Shown in pieces: positions 12,533-23,605 of a stretch of 64,000 nucleotides of DNA; the first letter of the stretch is position 1; every line of letters begins with the position of its first letter. Origin of the DNA: Biomphalaria glabrata (lineage: Eukaryota; Mollusca; Gastropoda; Planorbidae). The stretch spans positions 16,803,511-16,867,510 of the forward strand of contig NC_074725.1 of assembly GCF_947242115.1 (NCBI RefSeq). The letters are read 5' to 3'. The notes beneath the pieces are model-generated. The model saw only the letters and a list, made by a program, of their open reading frames with translations, was not told the origin of the DNA and searched no databases. The position numbers were made by a program, and so were the translations under genes.

Positions 12533-13297
12533 GCTCAATTAATGTAAATCAGCCAACAGTGAAATCTCGAACAGTAAAACCACTCTACCGGACAGGAACT
12601 CTGGATGACAGCATCATATTCAAAATAAAGCCTAAGTCTTGGAGAGGTATGCTATGCACTTAACTTTCATACACACTTTTGTTTAGATAAGATAAGATAT
12701 TGGTCCAATCAAATGGAAATATTTTAGATTCTCTGTCATAATGCTCTTGTTAACTTACCTGACTGGCAACTTAACTTACTTACAGCCCAAGTAGTGCAAC
12801 GTCATCGTCGAAGTCAAACTCCGTCATTTGGTTTTGTTCTCGCCATGAAATACCAAAGGCAGTCTGATTCATTGCTCTCCTCATTATGTAGTCGATGGCT
12901 AGGAGGAAGAGGAAGGGAGATAAGATGCACCCCTGTCTCACACCTGTCACGATGCTAGCTCTAGCATCTGTCAAGGTTAGAGAGTATAAAATACACAGTG
13001 AAATAAAATAAGCGGAGTCATTCCTTAGGTTGAAAGTTAATTATTAAATTATTTTCTGTGGATTTAATTTTGAAATTGAATTATATTGTACATTCCAATA
13101 GATTTTCTTTCATTTCGATTTGGATTATTAAAATTATTTAATTCTTTAATACAATTTTCAATTTCCAAATTATCAATTTAAATATTCCCAGCTATGCTTG
13201 AATGTTGAATACAATATATAAAATTATGTATATATACATTTATTTTTTATTTTTCACAGGTGAAAGAACTGAAATCACACCATCTGAAAAAAACTAA
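12533..13297 (+). CDS. Two exon-like blocks with a phase-compatible short frame
   Basis: Block one is 12533-12646 (acceptor TTTATTAG, donor GTATGC). Block two starts at 13260 after a long pyrimidine tract and CACAG. Joined, they keep one frame open: INVNQPTVKSRTVKPLYRTG continues through the first block, then GERTEITPSEKN and a stop at 13295-13297. Two readings are possible. They may be spliced 3' UTR exons of the gene ending at 6444, whose stop abuts a donor. Or they may be the last coding exons of an unrecognised + gene or alternative isoform. A fragment of LINE lies in the intron between them. No homology is recognised. Confidence 0.35.
12755..12951 (-). mobile_element. RTE-like LINE fragment, mid-RT joined to 3' tail
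   Basis: On the minus strand this reads TGVRQGCILSPFLF, AIDYIMRRAMNQTAFGI and DDDVALLGL. It is the same family as the element at 1104-3956 (which has FADD where this copy has FDDD). Right after the ALLGL block the sequence switches to GTAAGTAAGTTAAG, the 3' tail of the family. Everything from the catalytic motif to the 3' end, about 600 bp, is missing. It lies between the two exon-like blocks at 12533 and 13260. Confidence 0.8.
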
Positions 13298-13644
13298 GCA
13301 TGGCATCATCCAAGAAATTAGAATATATGAATCTTACAAGATTGAGAAGGCAACAGCAAGCCAATTATCAGTGAGCATTTCACTTTCATTGTAAAACTCA
13401 AGAAAAGGAGCAAATTTAGGCCTAAATTCAACTTGGCATGTGATTGGAACCAAAAGGTTAAAATAGTAGTAAGAGGTAAATCACCATTCAAGTATCAAGA
13501 AATATTGACTGGTGGGTCATCGCCATGGATCCTCTTCCTCACTGCTTCATTGGTTTTATTCTTGTTGAACTAAGATGATCCTATTAGGCTTGTGATGCTT
13601 TCTTGACCAAATTTCATGAAATATTAGATTTGCAATTCTGTTTT
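13298..13644. other. No gene seen
   Basis: AT-rich sequence downstream of the exon-like block at 13260. It may be the untranslated continuation of that block. I see no domain, splice signal of note or repeat. Confidence 0.4.
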
Positions 13645-13740
13645 GGGGGTGTTGTGGCTGAGTGGTAAAGGATTAGGCTTTCAAACTGAGGGGTATCAAG
13701 TTCAAAGCCAGTTGAAGACTGGGTTTTTTTTTCATTTCCA
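13645..13740 (+). repeat. tRNA-derived SINE (family A), truncated head
   Basis: GTTGTGGCTGAGTGG (A-box region) is followed about 35 bp later by AAGTTCAAAGCC (B-box remnant) and GAAGACTGGG, matching the 5' part of the copy at 32301-32556. The body of the SINE is missing beyond this point, and the block ends in poly-T. Confidence 0.65.
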
Positions 13741-14511
13741 CATACACATGTAGCCATTTAGTTTCCAAAAATCACATTTTTTTTTTTTTTAATAAAACAA
13801 CATTTGTGTTATAAATGTGAAATATTAATGTTCCTAATACAAAATTTGTGGTAAATAGAAACTATTTTAAATATTTTGTTGTGCACTTAATTGATAATAA
13901 TGTTTGAATATATACGTATTTTAAATTTATATACAATTATCTAAAAACATTTAAAATGACCTCATTCGCTGTACAATGCTCTTATTTATAATATACTTAC
14001 TGAATAGATAGCTAGACTTTAAAATATTTTTCATTGACTCATTCAATGTTGTTTTATTTTGAAATCATGTCTCTTTAATTGTTACAATAGTAGCATGTTC
14101 TATTTCAATGTCTTTGTTCTTAAGTAAAATGCAGGAAAAGAAAACATTTTCTTTCATTTTTTTTATCTTGTATGGTCTGTCATTATGAAATAATTAAATG
14201 TCCTGCAAAGTTTCTCTGTTAAACTCTCTAATTCATTAGCAGTTAAATAGTCTCTCCTCATTCGTCGAGGTGTTGCTCAAGTTCTTGATATAACTATAAC
14301 ACACTTAAATAACTTGGTTGGATCGCTAACCTTTTGTCCCTTCGTTTAAACACACACACATGCAACTGTTAGTCTTTCCAACTGACACACTCCCTGTCAT
14401 TTACTCAGACATTTCAACTGACACATACAGGCAAACATTTGAATATACTCACATACACCTTAGTACAAAGGTCAGCCATTGTAAGTATGTATCTGGTATA
14501 AGTATGTATAA

Positions 14512-16686
14512 GTAGTTGATTATGATATTATCCCTGGTCTATCAGACCATGAGATCATAAAAATACACAGTCAGATAAAAGCAGTAGCCAATACAAAACC
14601 CAAAAGAAAAATCTTACTCTGGAATAAATGTAACATAACACAACTACACCAAGCTGCATTAAACTTTCAACAAACATTCTTATTAGAAAAAGACATTAAC
14701 CAACCAGTCGATGACCTCTGGAATTTCATTAAAAACCATCTTAAAAGCATTATAGAAAATCAAATACCAACTAAATACACATCAAACAAAATAAATAAAT
14801 GCTGGTTTAATAATAGACTAAAGAAGCTTTGTAAACAGAAGGAAAACCTATATAGAAAATTTAAAGAAACTAATGCAGAAAGAGTTTACAAAAAGTATAT
14901 AAAAATTAAACACTTAACCCAAAAAGTAAGCAGACAGCTGCAGAGTGAATACATAAACAATGTAATATCTAAAGACAACAACAAAAACCTATGGTCATAC
15001 ATTAAGTCTAAGAAAATGGAAACAACAGGCGTATCGCCATTAAAAGATGAACATAACATAATACATAATGATAATGAAACTAAAGCAAACATTCTAAACA
15101 AATACTTTGCATCAGCATTCTCAGCCCCAGGAGACAAAGACATAATACTGAATTTGAACCAAGTAGACAACATAGAAGATATAGTAGTACAAGAAAATGG
15201 AATTCAAAAACTATTAGCCAACACCAAACCAAATAAAGCTTCTGGACCTGATGGTATTCCAGCTAGATTACTCAAAGAACTAAGTAATGAGCTAGCCCCA
15301 GTGTTCAAAATACTCTTTCAGGCTTCACTTAACCAGGGCAGAGTACCAAAGGACTGGAAAGAAGCTAATGTCACCCCCCTATTTAAAAAAGGAGAAAAAT
15401 CTGACCCAGGAAACTACAGACCAGTATCACTTACCAGCATCACATGTAAAATCCTAGAACACATAATATGTAGCAACATCATAAACCACTTAGACAAACA
15501 TAATGTCCTCACACCATACCAACATGGCTTTAGGAAATATAGATCATGTGAAACACAACTAATAGGACTAATTGATGATTTTTCAAAAGGTTTAGATAAT
15601 AGTGAACAAATAGATGCTATCTTACTAGATTTTTCTAAGGCTTTTGACAAAGTTCACCACCATAGTTTGCTTAAAAAATTAAAATATTTCGGCATTAATG
15701 GTCCACTGCATCAGTGGATTAAAGACTTTCTGATAGGGAGAGAACAAACTGTAATAATAAATGGCTCTAAATCAACACCGATAACAGTAAACTCAGGTGT
15801 ACCTCAAGGAACAGTCTTGGGTCCACTACTATTTTTAATTTACATAAATGATTTACCAAATTGCATTACTTCAGGAACAAAAGTCAGATTATTTGCAGAC
15901 GATTGCATAATATATAGAACAATAAAAACAACACAAGACACAGATATTTTACAAAGAGAATTAGATGAATTACAGAAATGGGAATCAAATTGGAGCATGT
16001 CTTTCCACCCAGAAAAATGTCAGTTGTTAAGAGTAACAAAAAAACTAAAACAAATTAATTCCACTTATCTTATTCATGGCAAACCAGTAACACAGACTAA
16101 AAACACAAAATACCTAGGTGTTATAATAAATGAAAAACTGTCATGGAATCCACATATTGATGAAACTACAAAAAAATCAAACAAAGCATTAGGATTTATT
16201 AAAAGAAATTTCTATAAATCAAATAAGAACATAAAACTAAAATGTTATTTAACCTTGGTTAGGCCAATAATAGAATATGCATCCTCTGTTTGGGACCCCT
16301 CAACTCAAGAAAACATTAAGAAACTAGAACAGACACAAAATAGAGCAGTGCGATTCATAACAAACGAATATTCACATTTGACTTAGAGTAACACCTTTAG
16401 TAAAATCACTAAATTTAGAAAGCCTTCAGGACAGAAGGCTCAAAAGTAAAGTAGCAATAATACATAAAACACTGAACCATAATCTTCAAATACAAAAACA
16501 AAATTTAATAAAATACTCTGAAAGACACAAAGATAAAGGCACATTCCTCGTCCCATATGCTAGGACAAATTTGTACAAATACTCCTTCTTCCCTAGTGCT
16601 ATTAGAGCATGGAATGGGTTGCCTGAGCTAGCCAGGAAAACCAGTGACTTGGCAGAATTTAAGTCATTGGTTAATATGCATGACTA
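14512..16686 (+). pseudogene. LINE reverse transcriptase ORF, one frameshift
   Basis: After the endonuclease remnant come SGPDGIPARLLK, WKEANVTPLFKKG, NYRPVSLTS, QHGFRKYRSCETQ, LLDFSKAFDKVHH (motif A), SGVPQGTVLGPLLF (motif B) and RLFADDCIIY (motif C, catalytic FADD). The closing part has [26 protein letters not shown] and NRAVRFI. Relative to the copy at 25651, this one has an extra T near 16384 that ends the frame at HLT. The sister copy continues [12 protein letters not shown] to a natural stop after LVNMHD. Apart from this and the 5' truncation, the frame is intact. Confidence 0.85.
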
Positions 16687-16765
16687 AATGCATGACGCGT
16701 AGGACGTAATCATCTTCTTTTTTGAAGCAACGTCTGTATTATATAAGATAAGAAGATAAGATCTG
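14512..16765 (+). mobile_element. APE-type LINE (CR1/Jockey-like), 5'-truncated, young
   Basis: The open frame begins inside the endonuclease domain (its closing motif LSDHEII at about 14540) and runs through the reverse transcriptase. The 3' end is a short A/T/G tail rich in ATAAG. The last 600 bp are nearly identical to the copy at 25651-26300, so the family was active recently. The exact clade (CR1, L2, Jockey and relatives) cannot be set by eye. Confidence 0.85.
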
Positions 16766-18310
16766 ATCCTTGTTTAGACATTGGGTTCAATGGACCCACA
16801 ATGTCTATTGCCACTATCAGAAATGGTGTCTTGTAGATCTGTCACTTGGAATGGGGCTTTTGTGTATCAATCTCTTGGTTTTGTACTGGGGCAAGTACTG
16901 CATGATGAGCAATATTTCTTCACAGCTTTAAATATTCCAGGCCAGTAAAAAGTTGTTGAAAATTCTTTTCTTTGTCCATACTGTTTCCATATGACCCGCA
17001 AAAGGGGAGTCATGCCCTAACTCCAAAATTATTATTTTTTTTTGCAGCAGGTACTATTAGCTGTAGTTTTTCTTATCTTTTCTAATGAGAAACCCATTTT
17101 TAACTATAACTATGCTTGTTGGATGCTTATATATTGTTTAGTCTTCCTTAATTTCCAAGCATAGTTTGTGTTGTATCCGAGTTTGGCTAAATAGAATCGG
17201 TTGTCCCATGTTATCTCTCTAATTAGATTATGATCTTATCACCGCAGCATTTGTAACTTCGAATTTATCTTATCTTTAATTGTGGGCTCAATTATGCCTG
17301 TTACATTCCCCAGAATCAAGTCAGCTGCAGGCTTTTCCAACACTTGCTTCCACTTTTCCTGACAGTAATGGCATATCTAGCTTGATGACAGGTGTGGGGT
17401 ACTGTTCTGTCATTCCTCCAAATGTTATACTTTGTTTTTTCTTGCCGGAAAATTGGTTAAGGGGTCCATGCTGTTTTTAACCCCAATGGTGGTAGCGCCT
17501 GTTCTCTCAGAACCCAAATATATTTCTTTTAGACGAATCCAGGACACATCTTAAGTTTTCCAGCGATGCATGTAACCACTCCAGCCATATGAACCTGATC
17601 AGGTTCAGGAGGAAATAGTTCAACTTTCTGACAGTCTATTTAACCTGATGCATTGTACAGATGTCTGTTTGATCTTCCTTAGATACTTGCTCTGAACTCA
17701 TGACTTCTGCATGAGCCCATAGTCTTGTTTCATCTTTGTGGGCTTTTGTTATGACATTGTGCTGCTAAATGTCCAGTTTGGAAACATTTAAAACATATTT
17801 TTTTTTCAATAACATCTTTCATTTACGTTTCACATTCACCCTTTTTCATTCTTGATTAGATTGGCTTTTGGTATCATTTGTTTTTGCAGCAACCAGGAAC
17901 TCACTTAAAATCAAGTCTTCCCCCCTTTGAAGTGTTTGCTCTGGATGTGCTGTAATAAACTGTTGACAAACTTTTGGTTTCATGTCATGAACAAAAGCCA
18001 CTAGCTGAGGGTTTCATGATGTGAGGATCTTTTCTAGAATGAATAAATCAATGAGACCTTCAAATAATGTTTCAGTATTTGACAATTCTACCCAGCGCAT
18101 TAGGTATCGAACAATCGACTAGGCTCTTGCCGTAACTATAACTATTATAAACACTTAAATAACTTAGTTGAATTGCTAAACATAGACTTTATTGTCCCTT
18201 GTTTAATCACACATTGGCAAGTGTCCTCATGCAAACTTACATCTGGCCATTCACTCATACATTCCAACTGACAGTTACAAGTAAAATTTTAGTATACACA
18301 CAGGACATTC

Positions 18311-20200
18311 TCAATACCATCAAACTAATGAATAAAGACCCTAAAATACATAACACCACACATATATTGTGACAGAAGTAATGGCAATTCATTAATTTAT
18401 CATCATATTTGTTTTTTGGCCATTAATCTCCCCTTCTTCTCAAATTTTTTGGGTTAAAAAAATTAGTTTTGATGGCTGATAAATGACTTTTTATTCTCAT
18501 TAAACATCAGACTTTAAATATTCGATCACAAATTATTGGTGTATGCTTAACAATATTTAAGATATTGAATAGTTTCTATGACTTTCTAACCCTTTATATT
18601 GTATTTAAGGAAATGTCTGGTTCCTGACGATCTATAACATTTTGTGATTTTGCTTTCACTGTCGGTCTTCCATTTCATTGTTTACATTTTTGTTTCTTGA
18701 TTCTTTGATTAGGCCCCATAGACTTCAAGGCAGCTAGCTTCCTTGATCAGTCATTGTTACACACCCAATTCTAATAATGACTTTGAACCAAATAAGTTGA
18801 TACCATTATCATTAACAGACTTAGAGGATATTTTATGGATTCACTTGCTTTTTTTTCTTCTTTGCAAATTATCTTAATCATGTGCTCCTTTAAGAAAAGT
18901 TTATGTATCCAATAGGCAAATTTAATACTGGAACCAATAGTAACCTGTTTAGGATCTAGCTACACGTTTTGTAGCAAAAATTAAAAAAGTGAATTTTTTT
19001 TAGGCAAAGTGGTTGGTATTGTACTTTGGTCATTGTAACTTTTCTTGAAATTTGAATTTTATGTGTTTATTTAAGCAGCTTATTAATTTAAACATACAAA
19101 TGTTGTCTCCCATTATAAAGTTCCACTTTTCATTGTAGATCATAAAAGTTGAAAATTGTTGTTTTTAAATTGCTACAATGCTGCTTCAAAGTTAGCATCT
19201 GTCAAGTTATTTCCATTTGTATTTTTGCTGGTTGAACAAACAAAAAAAAATAAATCACACAATTCTTTTTGTCAAGAACATTTGTGAGTGTGTTCTAAGC
19301 AGATGTATTTATTTCCCCTCATGTAACACAGCCTGAAAACATTTGATATTTATTTCAAACAGACATCAAGACAGGCCTTGTTGTCTTGATTGGAGTTTAG
19401 AACTCAGATTGACAATTTAAAATTCCAGTACTAAGAAAAATGCTAAGATGGCAGATACAATACAAAAGTAGCTTTACCAAGAACATTGTTTTACTGAATA
19501 ATGACAACAATATGCACTATAGGTCACAGCAACTAGGCCTATATACCAGCAATACTTAATGTTTAGCAAGTCTTTAAAAGATCATCAAATCATTATGAAC
19601 AATTGTAAACAAATATGAAAAGTTTGTAAAGAAAAAAAAAATAGACTAGAAAAACTATGCATGTAAATGTTTCAATCTATAACATCAAAATGCAGTTATG
19701 GTTTCAATAAAATACCCTAAAGGACACCACTAAAGCTACATCCCAAGCTAAATAATGTCATTGTTGTGCAGATTTGATTAGTTGTGTAAATAGAAAGCAA
19801 AAATTAGAATAAATTTCAGTATATTAATGTACAATTCATGATGAGTTTTGAATTCCTACATGAAGAAGTATAGATGCACCATTCTTCAGTCCAACCTAAT
19901 TTAAACATGAATACTAAAAATTGTACTGCCTAATGATTTTTAGAAGAAAAATTGCTGTTTGGGTGTAAGGCTGGCAACAATAATGAAATTTTGATTTTAA
20001 AAAATAATTAACACAGAGCATGTCTAAAAGAATTTCAAGCTTTTTTTTTTTTTTAAGTTGATTGACAGTGCTAATTGTTATAGTAAATATAAAAAAATAA
20101 AGTTAAAAAATATGTACATTAAAAGATAAAAAAAGTTAAGTATTTACAATTTCACTCCAAATCCCAAGCGGGATAAGTGTCTGACTTAGCAGAGCTGTCG
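18311..20200. other. No gene seen
   Basis: AT-rich, with poly-A and poly-T tracts. I see no coding frame, SINE head or terminal repeat that I can defend. Confidence 0.45.
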
Positions 20201-20259
20201 AATGGTAATTAGTGCTTCTATACTGTACACACCGGCCTCCAGCAGAGGCTGGTGTTATT

Positions 20260-20565
20260 TGTAATCTACTCTTTGGTGAGCATAAAGGAGGATGGCGTAA
20301 CAGAGGTGCCTCCTGTAAGTGCTATAAAGATCAACTCTGGCACCATTTCATCCTGACTGGCTTATAAGAAAACAATAGATGGCCTCTGAAGGAGACGGGA
20401 CAGAAAGAAAAGCCCTTGTTGAAGACAGGCGCAGTAGACAAAAAGAAAATGTAGACCTCCAACGGACAACAGCTTCATCTGCAAAATATGCAGAAAATAT
20501 GGAGGTCAAAACAGGGTTTGCGCAGTCATGTGAAAGGCTGCACTCATCCTTAATCTTAGAGATCG
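20260..20565 (+). pseudogene. LINE C-terminal fragment with CCHC finger, decayed
   Basis: The + strand reads a LINE end in pieces: YKDQLWHHFILTGL (the KDQL block before the last helix), a basic linker, then CKICRKYGG followed after a frame slip by GLRSHVKGCTH. That gives the C-x2-C ... H-x-C pattern of the zinc finger closing many endonuclease-type LINE ORFs (compare CYACDRPFKARMGLYSHLR at 57410-57470). There is an in-frame stop after LTGL and at least one slip, so it is dead. It ends at a short TTATTATTATA tract near 20580. Confidence 0.55.
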
Positions 20566-20599
20566 AAGTTATTGCCATTGTTATTATTATAATATAACT

Positions 20600-22070
20600 A
20601 CATTCACATTAAATCACAACAAAATGTTTTGAAACTGCAGATCAAATTATATTAAATAATAGGGGCATCCAAATGTGGGTATTGCTTAATAGTGTTCCTC
20701 TCTCTATTTAGTTTTACCTGGGTTAAACTTACATTATACCCAGACTTAATATGCAATACTTTCTTCTTCATGGAAGCACAAATTGTGGAGTACTGCTACT
20801 GATACTAATTCAGCTCCTAAATGTAAATCTCTTTGAATCTGTTCTGTTGATGGTTCTTATTTATCACATGAACAATAGCAGTTAGAAATAATTATAGTAT
20901 AGGAATGTAAGGTCATATTTAAAGAAAATGTAAGTTATACACAAAAAAACAACAACAAATGTTTCAATCTTTCTGCAAATAGAAGTTATCAGTCTTACAT
21001 ATACATCAGTAAAGTATTTCAATGTTAGATCCAAAGTGAGATTATAGTCAAAGGGAAATCATTATTACAGAAAATCTATGAAATATGCTCAGATATATTG
21101 GCCATGCCAAATGACAATTGTGCTGGCTTTAAAGTCAACTTCTAACACTGACATCAAGCAGCTGTTTTTTTGACAGATTCTAAAACTAACCTCATTAATA
21201 ACTGGAGTACATGCAATACAATGGTAGAGACCATGTATCATTTATAATAAGCTCCCGCTTCTCTTCCATTCTTTTTGTCTGGGAGCTACTCATTGCGATT
21301 GTACAGTAGTCCAAATTTTAAGAACATTAATTGTCTATCTATTTAAGTCTAAGACTGCTTTATTGATCCTAATTGGAAATGTGCTAGCATGGTAATAGAC
21401 CCCCCCTTTTTTTTTTTCCATTTAAAACCAAGAAAATTTCATAGAAAAAAACAACAAAAGAGAACAAACACAAAAGAGATTCATTGAGTGATTACAACAC
21501 ACACATCTTAGTCTTATGTTACCCACTCAACTAGCTGTAATGATAGTCTTTTAGAATAAGGAAATGTGTTTTGATAGCATTCAGTTCTTGACTTTTATAT
21601 CTACTAAAAAACCATTACTAAATAGTTTTAAGATTTTCTTAAGACTTAAGTGTTGAGAAAGGATACACCTATATTTGTACATCATATGCATAAGTAAATG
21701 GAATTAAAGACAAAATGCTTTTATATACCTATATATATCATGTGTGGTGCCCTAACAGTTCAACTAAGAACAGATGAAAGCGAGCACTTCCTCTCTTTAT
21801 TGGCTGAGTGGGACTCTGGATATTACCCCTAACCACTTTATGGAATTATTACTACAATAATACACTACGGTACCTAGTTTTGAAGATCACTAACTTTTAT
21901 CATTCATGACTACAAATTTATTTATGATTGTACAATAAAGAGACCAGTAAAAGAAAAAAAATAACGAATTACTGGTAACATAGAAAAGTTGTAAATTGAA
22001 AAATAGATTGAATTGAAATACATTTTATTCAATACATCACATGTTCTATCAGACTACACAATATCCAAAA
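20600..22070. other. No gene seen
   Basis: AT-rich sequence with homopolymer runs (C and T run near 21400). Nothing codes and no repeat family is recognised. Confidence 0.4.
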
Positions 22071-22077
22071 CAATTCA

Positions 22078-22260
22078 TTAGACTGTGTGGTTTTGAAAAG
22101 AACTTCTTGATGAGCAGGAACTTAAGGCTTCAGTTTCACTGTCTATATGTTTCCAGTAAGAGTCCACAGCTAAAGGACAGTCTGATGCTGAGGTCACATC
22201 AACATTGACAATGTAGTCCCTGGCAAATATAGGAAAGACGATCTTTTTAACTTCAAGCAT
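22078..22260 (-). CDS. Possible 3' exon, unassigned
   Basis: The minus strand has a 60-codon open stretch whose composition is less biased than the surrounding AT-rich noise: IVFPIFARDYIVNVDVTSAS, then Cys/Ser-rich, ending SSFQNHTV and stop. A stop lies just upstream of its first Met, so it would have to be entered by splicing. The upstream sequence lacks a good pyrimidine tract. It lies about 1.1 kb downstream of the transmembrane exon of the EGF gene and could be an alternative cytoplasmic-tail exon, but no donor in that exon is compelling. Confidence 0.2.
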   Translation of the reverse strand: MLEVKKIVFPIFARDYIVNVDVTSASDCPLAVDSYWKHIDSETEALSSCSSRSSFQNHTV

Positions 22261-22959
22261 TCATTTCATTTCAAGAATTATATTTTCATAAACTATTTAT
22301 TATAATGTTGATTTTCATAATTTTTTAGAAGTCCCTTTAGAAAAAAAAGAAAAAAAGGAATATTTATTTTGTGCTGTCGGTCTGTCATATTTAGGTGTCA
22401 ACAAACAAAAGGGCTATTTAAAATCGGGATCTTACTATTATGTTTGAAACATATGAATAAGCTTTTTAGGTCTTCAGTGAATGCTTTAAAAAAAATAAGC
22501 AAATTGTTTCTACATTCCTATTCACCATTTTTAAAACACAATTAAAAAAAAAATATGCATGTGTAAGAGATTATTTGTAAACAATATAGTGGCATGTGCA
22601 AGGGCTACCTTGGTTTCTTTAAGAGTGCATTTTTGTTGCAACTTCATGTACATACAGATACCTGGTAGCAGTAACTAATTAAAGATATAATTAATTTAAT
22701 TGGTAGAAGGTGTTAATCTGAAACTGTTTGTGCCTTTTAGCGGTGAGTTTGTGAGTACCCCAGTAACCTGAGTACCATTGACCTGCAGAGTGCTCTACTA
22801 TAGAATAAGTTTGTGTAGCACAAACTTACTTCATTATATTCTTTATACATGCTCTTAGAAGATCATTGAACTTATAAATCACACTTGCATGGGGCACAAG
22901 TGATGAAGTTCAAATGTTTATTTCTGTGTCAGGTGGATCATCTTTTTGGAGTTCGATAG

Positions 22960-23232
22960 ATGCTAAATTTGCAGCAGTAACCCCTCTGACAGGCAATGAG
23001 AATGTTCCTAGGAATTTTAATGGCCTTGAAGGTATCTGTGAGGTCAGTTGTCATTATCCTTTCATTTGATATAACAATGGGATATATGGTTATTTTAGAT
23101 AATTTCTATAAACGCTTAATCTCCTAGCCTAGGTTCCCATTTTTTTTTTCATTTCAGTTTTCCTTATGTTATGAGACAGTGGTATGGCAATATCATTAAT
23201 GGTAGCGGTTAATATTATTATTATTATTGTTA
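22960..23232 (-). mobile_element. R4/Dong-like LINE fragment at a TTA repeat
   Basis: On the minus strand this reads INDIAIPLSHNIRKTEMKKK, matching the restriction-like endonuclease end of the LINE at 46508-48631 (DIAVPLSHNLRKTEIEKQ). Plus-strand identity to 46640-46890 is clear over about 250 bp, with divergence. The truncated 5' side abuts a TTATTATTATTATTATTG tract (about 23210-23232), the same kind of border as the copies near 55-56 kb. Confidence 0.75.
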
Positions 23233-23363
23233 AAATAGTAGTACAACTTGACATGCTCATATTTTCTCTTATAGTAACAGAAGTCCTACCATCTTCATCA
23301 CCAGCATTTAACATTAAGCTTCTACTGTAGCTTATTGTCACTAATGTTTGTGGGCATTATTAT

Positions 23364-23605
23364 CTAGGCATTATTATGCAATACATACTCATGAAATTTC
23401 TTGTACAAAAATATCCTATGCAGTCCACAGCAGCTGAGATAGGATCTACTGATGCGACAGTAACATATGATCAGTATCAGGACCATAATGAGCACGGCAC
23501 CTGTAAGCGTTCCGGCAGCTATGTACAGGTTACGTGTGTGAGTAGGATTGTGAATGATACCACCGGCAATATCCACATCTTCTAGGATAGGTGAGAACAG
23601 ATCCA
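23364..23605 (-). CDS. Terminal exon: transmembrane helix and short tail
   Basis: Last exon of the EGF gene. The acceptor follows TTTGTTCACAG. A juxtamembrane stretch ([20 protein letters not shown]) leads to the helix [19 protein letters not shown]. The tail [19 protein letters not shown] runs on to VLHNNA and TAG (23364-23366). The paired cysteines just inside the membrane are candidates for acylation. A weak donor-like GTATGT lies near the end of the exon, so an alternative tail is conceivable. Confidence 0.75.

Larger units (their letters stand above)
14265..18310 (-). mobile_element. Ty3/Gypsy LTR-retrotransposon fossil, old, split by a LINE
   Basis: Two diverged copies of a roughly 190-bp sequence at about 14265-14465 and 18120-18310 look like its LTRs. 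Between them, on the minus strand, come Gag-like sequence (about 17700-18110) with a CX2CX4HX4C zinc knuckle (CFKCFQTGHLAAQC), then an integrase fragment (about 16780-16960) with the YWPG and zinc-binding CSSC...C pattern. The order fits a Gypsy element read on the minus strand. A younger LINE (14512-16765) sits inside it. The fossil is heavily broken, with many breaks and large parts of pol absent. LTR divergence suggests an old insertion. Confidence 0.6.
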
